From Microvirga sp. (GTDB lineage: Bacteria > Pseudomonadota > Alphaproteobacteria > Rhizobiales > Beijerinckiaceae): a stretch of 59,528 nt of DNA. Every line of letters starts with the position of its first letter. The stretch's first letter is position 1. This document shows positions 17,723-27,753 of the stretch, piece by piece. A program made the position numbers and the translations under genes. The notes beneath the pieces were generated by a model. The model was not told the origin of the DNA. It ran no database searches and saw nothing but the letters and a program-made list of their open reading frames with translations. The stretch is taken from assembly GCA_031181145.1 (NCBI GenBank), contig JAPSLB010000031.1, positions 1-59,528 on the forward strand, written 5' to 3'.

Positions 17723-19531
17723 ATGCACCGTTACCGTACCCACACCTGCGGCGCGCTCCGCGAATCCGATGTCGGCCAGGTCGCCCGCCTTTCCGGCTGG
17801 TGCCACCGCATCCGCGACCACGGCGGCGTGCTGTTCATCGACCTGCGCGACCATTACGGCATGACGCAATGCGTGATCGATCCGGATTCCCCGGCCTTCA
17901 AGCTGGCCGAGACCGCGCGATCCGAGTGGGTGATCCGCGTGGACGGCAAGGTGCGCAAGCGCCCGGCGGGCACCGAAAACCCGGAGCTGCCCACCGGGAT
18001 GATCGAGGTCTACATCACCGACATGGAGGTGCTGGGCCCGGCGGAGGAGCTGCCGATGCCGGTCTTCGGGGAGCAGGAATACCCGGAGGAGACCCGTCTC
18101 AAGTACCGGTACCTGGACCTTCGCCGCGAGAAGCTGCACACCAACATCATGAAGCGCGGCGCGATCGTCGACTCGCTCCGCACCCGCATGAAGTCGAGCG
18201 GATTCTTCGAGTTCACGACCCCGATCCTGACGGCGTCCTCGCCCGAAGGTGCCCGCGACTTCCTGGTGCCCTCGCGCATCCATCCCGGCAAGTTCTATGC
18301 GCTGCCGCAGGCCCCGCAGCAGTTCAAGCAGCTGATCATGATCTCCGGCTTCGACCGGTATTTCCAGATCGCGCCCTGCTTCCGCGACGAGGATCCGCGC
18401 GCAGACCGCCTGCCGGGCGAATTCTATCAGCTCGACGTGGAGATGAGCTTCGTCACGCAGGAAGACGTCTTCCAGACCATGGAGCCGGTGATCCGCGATA
18501 CCTTCAAGGAGTTCGCCGACGGCAAGCCGGTGACGGAGGTCTTCCCGCGCATCCCGTTCTTCGAGGCCATGCTGAAATACGGCACGGACAAGCCTGACCT
18601 GCGCAACCCGCTCGTGATCGCCGATGTGTCCGAGGTGTTCGAGCGCGAGGACGTGACCTTCAACGCGTTCAAGAACGTGGTGAAGGGCGGCGGCGTCGTG
18701 CGCGCCATCCCGGCAACGGGCGCCGCGTCGCAGCCGCGCTCCTTCTTCGACAAGCTCAACGACTGGGCCCGCTCGGAAGGCGCGCCCGGTCTCGGCTACA
18801 TCGTGTTCGAGGAGGAGGGCGGCCAGATCCAGGCCAAGGGACCCATCGCCAAGTTCATCCCCGAGGCCGCCCAAGCCGTCATCCGCGAAAAGGCGGGCAT
18901 CGAGGCGGGAGACGCGGTGTTCTTCTCGGCCGGGCCCGAGGACAAGGCCGCTTCACTCGCCGGCAAGGCGCGCGTGCGCATCGGCGACGAGCTGGGCTTG
19001 GGCAACAAGGACCAGTTCGCCTTCTGCTGGATCGTCGACTTCCCGCAATACGAGTGGAACGAGGACGAGAAGAGGATCGACTTCTCCCACAACCCGTTCT
19101 CCATGGCCAATATGAGCCATGAGGAGTTCATGGCGCTCGACCCGTCGGACAAGGACAAGATCCTCAAGATCACGGCCTTCCAGTACGACATGGTCTGCAA
19201 CGGCTACGAGATGGCCTCCGGCTCCATCCGTAACCATCGCCCCGACCGCATGGTGAAGGCTTTCGAGATCGCCGGCTACGGCGAGAAGGAAGTAATGGAG
19301 CGCTTCGGCGGCATGTACCGTGCCTTCCAGTACGGCGCGCCGCCCCACGGCGGCATGGCGGCCGGCGTGGACCGCATCGTGATGCTGCTCTGCGGCGCGC
19401 ACAACCTGCGCGAGATCACGCTCTTCCCCATGAACCAGAAGGCAGAAGACCTGCTGCTCGGCGCCCCCTCCGAGGCGACGCCCAAGCAGCTGCGCGAACT
19501 GCACATCCGGACGAACCTGCCGGAGAAATAA
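17723..19531 (+). CDS. aspS: Aspartyl-tRNA synthetase (non-discriminating type possible)
   Basis: The 602-residue class IIb synthetase charges tRNA-Asp. It has an N-terminal OB fold (about 1-110, with [22 protein letters not shown]), motif 2 ([24 protein letters not shown]), a GAD insertion domain (about 300-420), and motif 3 ([14 protein letters not shown]). Length fits the bacterial 580-600 residue form. The start at 17723 ([10 protein letters not shown]) matches family usage; an ATG four codons upstream (17711) is also possible and neither has a clear ribosome-binding site. In many alphaproteobacteria AspRS also charges tRNA-Asn; this cannot be told here. Confidence 0.96.
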   Translation: MHRYRTHTCGALRESDVGQVARLSGWCHRIRDHGGVLFIDLRDHYGMTQCVIDPDSPAFKLAETARSEWVIRVDGKVRKRPAGTENPELPTGMIEVYITDMEVLGPAEELPMPVFGEQEYPEETRLKYRYLDLRREKLHTNIMKRGAIVDSLRTRMKSSGFFEFTTPILTASSPEGARDFLVPSRIHPGKFYALPQAPQQFKQLIMISGFDRYFQIAPCFRDEDPRADRLPGEFYQLDVEMSFVTQEDVFQTMEPVIRDTFKEFADGKPVTEVFPRIPFFEAMLKYGTDKPDLRNPLVIADVSEVFEREDVTFNAFKNVVKGGGVVRAIPATGAASQPRSFFDKLNDWARSEGAPGLGYIVFEEEGGQIQAKGPIAKFIPEAAQAVIREKAGIEAGDAVFFSAGPEDKAASLAGKARVRIGDELGLGNKDQFAFCWIVDFPQYEWNEDEKRIDFSHNPFSMANMSHEEFMALDPSDKDKILKITAFQYDMVCNGYEMASGSIRNHRPDRMVKAFEIAGYGEKEVMERFGGMYRAFQYGAPPHGGMAAGVDRIVMLLCGAHNLREITLFPMNQKAEDLLLGAPSEATPKQLRELHIRTNLPEK

Positions 19532-19597
19532 GGCGCCCCGTCCGGAGCGCGTGGTCCCTTCGCCTCGTCATCGCCGTCCCTTTGTCTTCCTTCTCCC

Positions 19598-19685
19598 GCC
19601 ATGGCCGGGCTCGTCCCGGCCATCCCGATAGGGAAGGCGCAGTGCTCGACGGATCGGGATCATCGGCCCAAGGCCGGTGACGACG
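19598..19685 (+). repeat. Dispersed palindromic intergenic element, copy F
   Basis: This copy is about 88 bp, with the hairpin ATGGCCGGGCTCGTCCCGG and a right end GGCCGGTGACGACG. It lies between aspS and maeB, which point the same way. It is the only copy in a tandem junction. The remainder of 19532-19832 holds no gene. Confidence 0.75.
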
Positions 19686-19832
19686 CTGAGACGTCCGGCC
19701 GCGTCCCTCCCGCTGTCCCTGCTCTCCGCGCATCCCTGGGTTCATTCCGCCGCGAGAGAAGAGCGTTGACGCAAAGAGCAAGGGCGCGCACAAGAACCTT
19801 CCAAATATCGGCTTGAGTAGGGAGCGTTGGCG

Positions 19833-22136
19833 ATGGCGGAGAACATCTCGCAGGATCTGAAATCGGGAGCGATGTTCTACCACCAGCACCCGCGCCCCGG
19901 TAAGCTCGAGATCCAGCCCACCAAGCCCCTCGGCAACCAGCGCGACCTGGCCCTGGCCTATTCCCCCGGCGTGGCCGCTCCGTGCGAGGCTATCGCGGCC
20001 GATCCGGCGCAGGCCGCCAACCTGACCTCCCGCCAGAACCTCGTGGCCGTGATCTCCAACGGCACCGCCGTCCTGGGCCTCGGCAATATCGGCCCGCTCG
20101 CCTCCAAGCCCGTGATGGAGGGCAAGGCGGTCCTGTTCAAGAAGTTCTCCGGCATCGACGTGTTCGACATCGAGGTGGCCGAGACCAACGTGGACAAGCT
20201 CGTCGAGGTGATCGCGGCGCTCGAGCCCACCTTCGGCGGCATCAATCTTGAGGACATCAAGGCTCCCGAGTGTTTCGAGGTGGAGGAGCGCCTGAAGGCC
20301 CGCATGGGCATCCCGGTCTTCCATGACGACCAGCACGGCACCGCCATCATCGTGGGCGCCGCCGTCACCAACGCCCTGGAGCTGGCGGGCAAGAATATCG
20401 GCGAGGTGAAGATCGTCACCTCCGGCGCGGGGGCAGCCGCGCTCGCCTGCCTCAATCTCCTCGTGTCGCTCGGCGCCAAGCGCGAGAACATCTGGGTCAC
20501 GGATATCGAGGGCGTGGTCCACGAGGGCCGCAACGAGCTCATGGACCGCTGGAAGTCGGCCTACGCGCAGCAGACCGATGCACGCACGCTCAGTGACGTG
20601 ATCCCCGATGCGGACGTATTCCTCGGCCTCTCGGCCGGCGGCGTCCTCAAGCCCGAGATGGTTGAGAAGATGGCGCCGCGCCCCCTGATCCTGGCGCTCG
20701 CCAACCCTTACCCCGAGATCATGCCGGAGGAGGCGGAGGCCATCCGTCCGGATGCGATGATCTGCACGGGGCGCTCGGATTATCCGAACCAGGTCAACAA
20801 CGTCCTGTGCTTCCCTTACATTTTCCGCGGCGCGCTCGATGTGGGCGCGACCACGATCAACGAGGAGATGAAGGCCGCTGCCGTGACGGCGATCGCGGGC
20901 CTCGCCCGCGAGGCTCCGTCCGAGGTGGTGGCACGGGCCTATGGCGGCGAGGCGCATCCCTTCGGCCGCAAGTCCCTGATTCCGAGCCCCTTCGATCCTC
21001 GCCTGATCCTGCGCATCGCGCCGGCGGTGGCGAAGGCGGCCATGGAGTCCGGCGTCGCGACGCGCCCGCTGGAGGATCTCGAGGCTTACGCCGAATCGCT
21101 GAGCCGCTTCGTGTTCCGCTCCGGCTTCATCATGAAGCCGCTCTTCTCGCAGGCGAAGGCCAACCCGAAACGGGTGATCTATGCCGAAGGCGAGGACGAG
21201 CGCGTGCTGCGCGCCGTGCAGGTGATCGCGGAAGAGCGTCTGGCACAGCCGATCCTGATCGGCCGTCCGAACGTGGTGGAGGCGCGCATCAAGCGCTTCG
21301 GCCTCTCCATGAGTATCGGGCGCGAATTCGAGCTAGTGAATCCGGAGGACGATCCGCGCTACCGCGACTACGTCGCGACCTATGTGGAAGCGGCGGGCCG
21401 CAAGGGCATTACGCCCGATGCAGCAAAGACCCTCGTTCGCACGAATTCCACCGTCATCGGTGCGCTCGCCGTGCGGCGCGGCGATGCGGATGCGCTGATC
21501 TGCGGCCTCGAAGGGCGCTTCCAGTCGCGGGTGAAGCACATCAAGGACATCATCGGCCTTGCTCCCGGCGTTCACGAGATGGCGGCTCTGTCGCTCGTCA
21601 TCACCTCGAAGGGCGCGTATTTCCTCGCCGACACGCACGTCCAGTTCGATCCAAGCGCCGAAGAGATCGCCGACATGACGATCGCCTGCGCCAGCCACGT
21701 GCGCCGCTTCGGCATGGAGCCGAAGATCGCGCTGCTGTCGCACGCCGATTTCGGCGCGGCCGATACCCGCTCGGCGGTGAAGATGCGCGAGGCGCTCGCC
21801 TGCATCAACGAGCGCGCGCCCGACCTCGAAGTCGATGGCGAGATGCAGGCCGACGCCGCTCTCTCCCAGATGATCCGCGACCGTGTGAATCCGGGCTCGC
21901 GCCTGAAGGGCGATGCGAACGTGCTGATCATGCCGAATCTGGACGCGGCCAACATCGCCTTCCAGTTCACGAAGATACTGGCGGATTCGCTGCCCGTCGG
22001 CCCGATCCTCATCGGCCCGGCGAAGCCCGCTCATATCCTCACGCCGTCCGTGACGGCGCGCGGCATCGTGAACCTTACGGCCATCGCCGTGGTGGAGGCC
22101 CAGTCCGTCGAGCAGGACCAGCCGGTGCTGATCTAG
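19833..22136 (+). CDS. maeB: NADP-dependent malic enzyme with phosphotransacetylase-like domain
   Basis: The 767-residue protein converts malate to pyruvate and CO2, making NADPH. The malic enzyme part covers about 1-430 ([63 protein letters not shown]). A phosphate acetyl/butyryltransferase-like domain follows at about 440-760 ([17 protein letters not shown], then ARIKRFGL and [14 protein letters not shown]) and is regulatory in MaeB enzymes. The ATG at 19833 is set by GGAG nine bases upstream. It is a single gene, convergent with the next across repeat copy G. Confidence 0.95.
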   Translation: MAENISQDLKSGAMFYHQHPRPGKLEIQPTKPLGNQRDLALAYSPGVAAPCEAIAADPAQAANLTSRQNLVAVISNGTAVLGLGNIGPLASKPVMEGKAVLFKKFSGIDVFDIEVAETNVDKLVEVIAALEPTFGGINLEDIKAPECFEVEERLKARMGIPVFHDDQHGTAIIVGAAVTNALELAGKNIGEVKIVTSGAGAAALACLNLLVSLGAKRENIWVTDIEGVVHEGRNELMDRWKSAYAQQTDARTLSDVIPDADVFLGLSAGGVLKPEMVEKMAPRPLILALANPYPEIMPEEAEAIRPDAMICTGRSDYPNQVNNVLCFPYIFRGALDVGATTINEEMKAAAVTAIAGLAREAPSEVVARAYGGEAHPFGRKSLIPSPFDPRLILRIAPAVAKAAMESGVATRPLEDLEAYAESLSRFVFRSGFIMKPLFSQAKANPKRVIYAEGEDERVLRAVQVIAEERLAQPILIGRPNVVEARIKRFGLSMSIGREFELVNPEDDPRYRDYVATYVEAAGRKGITPDAAKTLVRTNSTVIGALAVRRGDADALICGLEGRFQSRVKHIKDIIGLAPGVHEMAALSLVITSKGAYFLADTHVQFDPSAEEIADMTIACASHVRRFGMEPKIALLSHADFGAADTRSAVKMREALACINERAPDLEVDGEMQADAALSQMIRDRVNPGSRLKGDANVLIMPNLDAANIAFQFTKILADSLPVGPILIGPAKPAHILTPSVTARGIVNLTAIAVVEAQSVEQDQPVLI

Positions 22137-22148
22137 TCAACTCTCCTT

Positions 22149-22238
22149 CGTCATGGCCGGGCTTGCCCCGGCCATCCCGTGTCCGGGGAGCACAGCGTCT
22201 CCAGCATCGGGATCCCCGGTCCAAGACCGGTGACGATG
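22149..22238 (+). repeat. Dispersed palindromic intergenic element, copy G
   Basis: This is the clearest hairpin-bearing copy. A perfect 9 bp stem, ATGGCCGGG (22153-22161) with CCCGGCCAT (22167-22175), is followed by a second hairpin CCGGT-ccaag-ACCGG (22216-22230). It starts with CGTCAT. It lies between maeB and the convergent exported-protein gene. Confidence 0.82.
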
Positions 22239-22263
22239 AAGGCACACGGTGCCGCCGGAGAGT

Positions 22264-24117
22264 TCACTCCGCCTTCGCGGTGATCTTGAGCTTTTCCAGG
22301 GCCGCCTTCGGGTCGGAGGCGAGCATCACGTCCATCAGGCCGAAGCCCGACGAATTCTTCGGCTCGGCGTCGATGGCGAGCCTGCCGGGCTTTTCGATGA
22401 AGCGCGCGACGGCTTGGCCGAGCGTCCGGGCCTGCTCCGAATTGCCGATCATGCCCGACAGGACGAGCGGTGTGGCGCCCGCATAAAGCTTCTGCAGCAG
22501 ATCGGGCGTGGTGCCCTCGTCTTTCGCGGCCTGCTCCAGGTAGCGCTCGACCAGGCCGTTGTTCTCGACCACGATGCTTGCCGACTTCGCCTTGGCGCTG
22601 ATCAGCGCGGCCGAGGCGGTCGCCTCGTCGGGACTGAAGAGATCCCGGCTGACATTGCCGATGAGGCCCGTCAGGCGCAGGCTCCCCATGTCCTTGCTGT
22701 CCACCGAAAATTCCCTGATGGCGATCTCCTGCGAGGCTTCGTCCCAGGTGGCGGCCACCGCGAAGGAGCCCTCGAAGGATGTGTATCCGAGGGCCTTGAG
22801 CTGCTGCACGAGTTCGTCGTCGCTGTCGTCCGGAAGCGTCGCGGAGAGGTTGCGCTGCTCGAGGCGGATATTCGTCGGGATGCCGTTCACGGGCTTGTCC
22901 GCCGTCACCTCCATGAGCCCCAGAGCGACGCGCATGCGCTCGCCCGGCTTGTCCTCCGCCATAGGAGCGTCGATGTCCATGTCCGTGATGCGCAGCGTTC
23001 CGAGAGTGGGGATGAGGCTTCGCAACGCGGCGCTGTCGAGGTCCGCCAGAGCCTTGGCGTCGAGCGTCTTGAGCCCCTCCAGCGTCGGCGCAAGCGAGAA
23101 GCCGGAAAGGCTGACGGTGCCGATCTTCACGCGGGAATCCGCGTCCGTGATGTCCAGGCCCTCCAGGCGCATCTCGGATGCTTGCGAGCCGGTGGCTCCC
23201 GTATAGGCGATGCGCGCGACGGAGCCGGCCCCCTTGTTGTCTGTCCCGTCACCCTTGAAAGTGACGCCGGTGGCCTCGACGAGACCTGCGTCGAAAGCGC
23301 CTAGAAGATCGGCGACGATGTGCATGAGACGGGTCTGCTCTTCGGGCGAGGTTGTCTCTTTCTGGGCAAGTTCGGTGATGGCCGAGATGCTGCCGTTCCA
23401 GGAATCCTTCGTCGGCCTGGCCATGATGTCCCGGCCATCGAGGCGGGCGATCCGGGCGCCAAAGGTTCCGGCGCCGTCGGTTATGTCGATCTTGTCAATG
23501 GAGAAGGCGCCGTAGATCCGGGTCAGGGGAGCGGCGGCGTCCTTCGTGTCGTAGAGTTTCGCGAAGGCGGGTGCGTCGAAGTCGCTGAGGGTGGTCCGCC
23601 CGTAGCTGACGAGCGCGGTGCCCGTGTCGCCCGTCTCCTCGATCGCCGTGGTCTCGACCGTCAGCGAGGCGATCCTGCCCCGGAGCACGTCGTTCAGGGA
23701 CACGTTCCGGTAGAAGGCCGTCTGCGTCTCGGAGCCGATCGTCTGCGTGACCTTCAGCTCGGGAATGGTCACCTGCCTGACGTCGATCCTGGCGAGCTTG
23801 TCCGCCAGAGGCTCGCCCGTGGCTGAGGAGAACAGGTTTTCGATCTCGGCGCGCACCACGGAGGCGCCGCTGAACGAGACCTGCCTCGCCTCATAGGTGG
23901 CGCCGCCCCAGGTGAAGCGGACGTCGTCGAGGGTGAAGCTGTCCGCAGCTTGCGCGAAAGCCATGCTCCAGAGGGACGTCCTCACGGCCCCGATGGAGAG
24001 CCGCTGCGTCCCATCCTGAACGGCGAGGTCGCGAAGGAACGCGGGTTCGAACTGCATGGCGGCCGTTCCGGCCACAAGGGCGAGGGCGCACACGCCCGAA
24101 CGGTGGAGAGGCTTCAT
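22264..24117 (-). CDS. Large exported protein of unknown function
   Basis: The 617-residue protein has an N-terminal signal peptide (about 1-21, SGVCALALVAGTAAMQ) and GGGGA before the ATG. I do not recognise a named family. The body looks beta-rich and repetitive: segments of the type IDKIDITDGAG, LEGLDITDADSR and LRITDMDIDAP alternate with short strands, and a helical stretch lies at about 540-600. This could be a periplasmic or outer-membrane-associated beta-sheet protein, perhaps AsmA-like; that is inference. It is likely a single gene, between repeat copy G and the erpA terminus. Confidence 0.75.
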   Translation of the reverse strand: MKPLHRSGVCALALVAGTAAMQFEPAFLRDLAVQDGTQRLSIGAVRTSLWSMAFAQAADSFTLDDVRFTWGGATYEARQVSFSGASVVRAEIENLFSSATGEPLADKLARIDVRQVTIPELKVTQTIGSETQTAFYRNVSLNDVLRGRIASLTVETTAIEETGDTGTALVSYGRTTLSDFDAPAFAKLYDTKDAAAPLTRIYGAFSIDKIDITDGAGTFGARIARLDGRDIMARPTKDSWNGSISAITELAQKETTSPEEQTRLMHIVADLLGAFDAGLVEATGVTFKGDGTDNKGAGSVARIAYTGATGSQASEMRLEGLDITDADSRVKIGTVSLSGFSLAPTLEGLKTLDAKALADLDSAALRSLIPTLGTLRITDMDIDAPMAEDKPGERMRVALGLMEVTADKPVNGIPTNIRLEQRNLSATLPDDSDDELVQQLKALGYTSFEGSFAVAATWDEASQEIAIREFSVDSKDMGSLRLTGLIGNVSRDLFSPDEATASAALISAKAKSASIVVENNGLVERYLEQAAKDEGTTPDLLQKLYAGATPLVLSGMIGNSEQARTLGQAVARFIEKPGRLAIDAEPKNSSGFGLMDVMLASDPKAALEKLKITAKAE

Positions 24118-24207
24118 CTTGGTCCCCGCAATGAAAGAGAAGGCCCGGAAAGCTCGAAGTCCTCAGGCCGGAATGTCCTCGCGGAGGCTAGAGCGGGGGA
24201 GGGGTTT

Positions 24208-24534
24208 TCACAAGGAGAACGACGTGCCGCAGCCGCAGGACGCTGTGGCATGGGGGTTCTCGATCTTGAAGGACTGGCCGATCAGATCGTCCACGAAGTC
24301 GATCACGGAACCTTCCATGTACTGGATGGACACCTCGTCCACCACCACCTTGGCCCCGTCCTTCTCGATGAGGAGATCGTCGTCCTGGCGTGTCCGGTCC
24401 ACGTCGAAGGCATATTGGAACCCCGAGCAGCCGCCTCCGTTGACGCTGATTCTCAGCATCGAGCCCTCGGGCTCGGAGGCCATGATCTCGTTGATGCGGC
24501 GCGCGGCGCGTTCGGTGAGAGAAATTCCGTTCAT
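24208..24534 (-). CDS. erpA: Iron-sulfur cluster insertion protein ErpA (A-type carrier)
   Basis: The 108-residue A-type carrier accepts Fe-S clusters from the assembly scaffold and hands them to apo-enzymes in the cytoplasm. The three cluster cysteines are all present: C36 in VNGGGCSGFQY and C100/C102 in ATASCGCGTSF. The GGGCSGFQYAF wording and length fit ErpA/IscA; ErpA is the usual name in this order, but IscA or SufA cannot be excluded from sequence alone. It is divergent from dgt over a 94-base gap containing a perfect palindrome. Confidence 0.93.
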   Translation of the reverse strand: MNGISLTERAARRINEIMASEPEGSMLRISVNGGGCSGFQYAFDVDRTRQDDDLLIEKDGAKVVVDEVSIQYMEGSVIDFVDDLIGQSFKIENPHATASCGCGTSFSL

Positions 24535-24574
24535 GGGTGCTTTCGGTCCTCAGAAGGACATAAGTCTTGGACAA

Positions 24575-24586
24575 GCTCTTAAGAGC
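24575..24586. promoter_or_regulatory. Perfect 12 bp palindrome between erpA and dgt
   Basis: GCTCTTAAGAGC is fully self-complementary. On the minus strand TTGTCA, a 17-base spacer and TCTTAA form a possible promoter for erpA whose -10 falls inside the palindrome. This would suit a repressor site, but no regulator can be named. Confidence 0.35.
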
Positions 24587-24628
24587 AAGGTAAGTGCGCC
24601 CTGACAAGGCTTCAACCCGGGGACAATC

Positions 24629-25837
24629 GTGCGGCCCTTTGGCGAGAGATGGCGAGCACCCTATGCCTGCGATCCGTGGGCGAGCCGCGGGCGGCTTTAC
24701 CCCACCCCGGTTTCCCCTACGCGCAGCGAGTTCCAGCGGGACCGCGACCGGATCATCCACTCCTCCGCCTTCAGGCGCCTCAAGCATAAGACACAGGTGT
24801 TCGTCTATCACGAGGGCGACCACTTCCGCACCCGCCTGACACACACCATCGAGGTGAGCCAGATCGCCCGGGCGCTCGCCCGATCGCTGGGGCTCGACGA
24901 GGATCTGGCCGAGGCCCTGGCGCTTTCCCACGACCTCGGCCATACGCCTTTCGGCCATACGGGCGAGGATACGCTCGAGGAATGCATGGCGGGCTTCGGC
25001 GGCTTCGACCACAACGCCCAGGCGCTCAGGGTCGTCACCCGCCTGGAACGCCGCTATCCGGATTACGACGGGCTCAATCTCACCTGGGAAACCCTGGAAG
25101 GGCTGGTGAAGCACAACGGCCCGCTGCTCGATGCGCAAGGAAGGCCGACCCTCCGCTATGCCGAGCGCGGCGTGCCGCTCGCCATCATGGAATACAACGC
25201 GGTGCAGGACCTGGAGCTCCCCACTTTCGCCGGCGGCGAGGCCCAGGCCGCCGCAATCGCCGACGACATCGCCTATGACGCCCACGACATCGACGACGGC
25301 CTGAGGGCGGGGCTGTTCAGGATCGACGACCTGCGCGAGGTGCCGCTCCTCGACGAGATTCTGTCGGAGATCGATGGGCGCTGGCCGGGCCTGGATCTGT
25401 CCCGGCGCATTCACGAGCTGGTCCGCCGGGTCATCACGCGTTTCGTGGAGGATGTGGTGGCCGAGGGCGACCGCCGCTTGGCGGCGCTGGCGCCCGCGAG
25501 CGCGGACGATATCCGCAGGGCGGGCGAGACGATGGTCTGCTTCTCCAGGGAGATGCGCGAGGCGGACGCCTCCATCAAGCGCTTCCTCTACGCCCGGATG
25601 TACCGCCATCCCGAGGTCATGCGGGTCCGGGCGCAGGCGGATCAGGTGCTGCGGGACCTGTTCCGCCGGTTCAAGGACGAGCCCCGGCTGATGCCGGAGG
25701 AGTGGCAGGAGGATCTGTCGAGGGATGACGAGCCGCGCCTCGCCCGCCGCGTGGCGGATTACATCGCGGGCATGACGGACCGTTATGCAATCCTTGAACA
25801 CCGACGCCTGTTTGACGTAACGCCGGACCTGCGTTAG
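24629..25837 (+). CDS. dgt: Deoxyguanosinetriphosphate triphosphohydrolase-like protein
   Basis: The 402-residue HD-domain enzyme belongs to the family that hydrolyses dNTPs to deoxynucleosides and triphosphate. The metal site is intact: [10 protein letters not shown] (His72) and [16 protein letters not shown] (His101-Asp102, then His105 and His110), with the C-terminal [15 protein letters not shown] helix. The start is a GTG at 24629; the first residues ([10 protein letters not shown]...SRGRLYP) match the family's N-terminus. It reads divergently from erpA and 48 bases ahead of argS. Confidence 0.93.
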   Translation: MRPFGERWRAPYACDPWASRGRLYPTPVSPTRSEFQRDRDRIIHSSAFRRLKHKTQVFVYHEGDHFRTRLTHTIEVSQIARALARSLGLDEDLAEALALSHDLGHTPFGHTGEDTLEECMAGFGGFDHNAQALRVVTRLERRYPDYDGLNLTWETLEGLVKHNGPLLDAQGRPTLRYAERGVPLAIMEYNAVQDLELPTFAGGEAQAAAIADDIAYDAHDIDDGLRAGLFRIDDLREVPLLDEILSEIDGRWPGLDLSRRIHELVRRVITRFVEDVVAEGDRRLAALAPASADDIRRAGETMVCFSREMREADASIKRFLYARMYRHPEVMRVRAQADQVLRDLFRRFKDEPRLMPEEWQEDLSRDDEPRLARRVADYIAGMTDRYAILEHRRLFDVTPDLR

Positions 25838-25885
25838 GCGGCACAGCAGCATTCAGGGCCGCGGGCCCTTCAGAGATGAAGTATC

Positions 25886-27646
25886 ATGAACATTTTCGGG
25901 TTGTTTGAGAAGCGGGTAGCCGATGCGCTTGGCCGTCTGGCCGAACAGGCAAAGATACCATCGGGGCTGGACGTGAGCCGCGTGGTGGTCGAGCCGCCGC
26001 GCGACCCCTCCCATGGCGATCTCGCCACCAACGCCGCCATGGTGCTGGCCAAGGAGGCGCGCATGAACCCGCGCGCCCTTGCCGAGCTGATCGTGGCCGA
26101 CCTCGCGGACGACCCGCGCGTCACGAAGGTGGACATCGCGGGTCCCGGCTTCATCAACATCCGCCTCGCTTCCCAGGTCATGCATGAGGTGCTGCGCGCC
26201 GCCGTCGTGGACGCCGCCGGTTTCGGCCGGAGCGGGCAGGGGGCTGGCGTTCCCGTCAACGTGGAATACGTCTCCGCCAATCCGACGGGCCCGATGCATG
26301 TGGGCCATTGCCGCGGCGCCGTGTTCGGGGACGCACTCGCCGGCCTTCTCGACTTCGCCGGCTACAAGGTGATCCGCGAATACTACATCAACGACGCGGG
26401 CGCGCAGGTCGACGTGCTCGCCCGCTCGGCCTATCTCCGCTACAAGGAGGCCCTGGGCCACGACATCGGCGAGATTCCGGAGGGGCTCTATCCGGGGGAC
26501 TACCTCAAGCCGGTGGGTGAGCGCCTCGCCCGGGAGCATGGCCAGAACCTCCTCGACAAGCCGGAGGCCGAGTGGCTGCCGCTCGTCCGCGAGACTGCCA
26601 TCAACGCCATGATGGAGATGATCCGCAGCGACCTTGCGGTGCTCAACATCCACCATGACGTGTTTTTCTCCGAGCGTTCCCTTCAGCTCGGCGCCGCGGA
26701 CCAGGTGAAAAAGCTCATCGAGGATCTGCGCTCGCGCGACCTCGTCTATATGGGCCGCCTGCCCCCGCCCAAGGGCCAGAAGGACGAGGATTGGGAGGAC
26801 CGCGAGCAACTCCTGTTCCGCGCGACCGCCTTCGGCGACGAGGTGGATCGTCCGCTGCTGAAATCCGACGGCTCCTACACCTATTTCGCGTCCGACATCG
26901 CCTATCACCGCTCCAAGTACGAGCGCGGCTTCAATTCCATGATCGACGTGTGGGGCGCCGATCACGGCGGCTATGTGAAGCGCATGCAGGCGGCCGTGAA
27001 GGCGGTCACGGACAACAAGGGCGACCTCGACGTGAAGCTCTGCCAGCTGGTGAAGCTCCTGCGCGGGGGCGAGCCGGTGAAGATGTCGAAGCGCTCCGGC
27101 GACTTCGTGACCCTGCGCGACGTGGTGGACGAGGTGGGCCGCGACGCGGTGCGCTTCATGATGATCTTCCGCAAGAACGACGCGCCCCTGGACTTCGACC
27201 TCGCCAAGGTGGTCGAGCAGTCCAAGGACAACCCGGTCTTCTACGTGCAGTACGCCCACGCCCGTTGTGCCTCGGTCTTCCGTCAGGCGGCGGAGGCCTA
27301 TCCGGGTGAGGACTTCTCGGCGACTCAGCTCGAAAAGGCCGATCTCGCGATCCTCAGCGACGAGGCGGAGATGGACCTCATCCATCGCATCGCCCAGTTC
27401 CCCCGCGTGGTGGAGGCCGCGGCCGAGGCGCACGAGCCGCACCGGGTCGCATTCTACCTCTACGACCTCGCCAGCGCGTTCCATAGCTTATGGAACAAAG
27501 GCAAAGACTTGCCGCAATTACGCTTTGTTAATCTAACTGATAAAGATTCAACGAAAGCGAGGCTCGCTCTCGTGCATGCCCTGAAGGGGGTGCTCGCATC
27601 TGGCCTCGCAATCCTGGGCGTCACGGCACCCGATGAAATGCGCTAA
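25886..27646 (+). CDS. argS: Arginyl-tRNA synthetase
   Basis: The 586-residue class I synthetase charges tRNA-Arg. The N-terminal Add-1 domain (about 1-110) recognises the tRNA D-loop. The HIGH motif appears as MHVGH (137-141) after SANPTGP, and the KMSKR motif lies at 399-403. The helical anticodon-binding domain forms the C-terminal ~130 residues. Length is normal. It is followed 6 bases past the stop by a strong hairpin. Confidence 0.97.
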   Translation: MNIFGLFEKRVADALGRLAEQAKIPSGLDVSRVVVEPPRDPSHGDLATNAAMVLAKEARMNPRALAELIVADLADDPRVTKVDIAGPGFINIRLASQVMHEVLRAAVVDAAGFGRSGQGAGVPVNVEYVSANPTGPMHVGHCRGAVFGDALAGLLDFAGYKVIREYYINDAGAQVDVLARSAYLRYKEALGHDIGEIPEGLYPGDYLKPVGERLAREHGQNLLDKPEAEWLPLVRETAINAMMEMIRSDLAVLNIHHDVFFSERSLQLGAADQVKKLIEDLRSRDLVYMGRLPPPKGQKDEDWEDREQLLFRATAFGDEVDRPLLKSDGSYTYFASDIAYHRSKYERGFNSMIDVWGADHGGYVKRMQAAVKAVTDNKGDLDVKLCQLVKLLRGGEPVKMSKRSGDFVTLRDVVDEVGRDAVRFMMIFRKNDAPLDFDLAKVVEQSKDNPVFYVQYAHARCASVFRQAAEAYPGEDFSATQLEKADLAILSDEAEMDLIHRIAQFPRVVEAAAEAHEPHRVAFYLYDLASAFHSLWNKGKDLPQLRFVNLTDKDSTKARLALVHALKGVLASGLAILGVTAPDEMR

Positions 27647-27652
27647 CATTTT

Positions 27653-27675
27653 CCCAAGCGGATCAACCGCTTGGG
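27653..27675 (+). terminator. Hairpin downstream of argS, possible terminator
   Basis: A perfect 9 bp stem CCCAAGCGG / CCGCTTGGG (27653-27661 with 27667-27675) encloses an ATCAA loop. It begins 6 bases after the argS stop. No uridine run follows, so it may work weakly, need Rho, or only stabilise the 3' end. Confidence 0.5.
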
Positions 27676-27753
27676 GAGAGTTCGTGCCGGATGCTGTCAC
27701 GTCGTGCCGGCGGAGCGTTTAGGGCTCCTGTCGCGTAACTGGAGAACCGGCGC

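Noticed and set aside
17377..17724. Minus-strand open frame of about 115 codons before aspS
   Set aside because: No ribosome-binding site, odd composition, runs over the aspS start; more likely non-coding.
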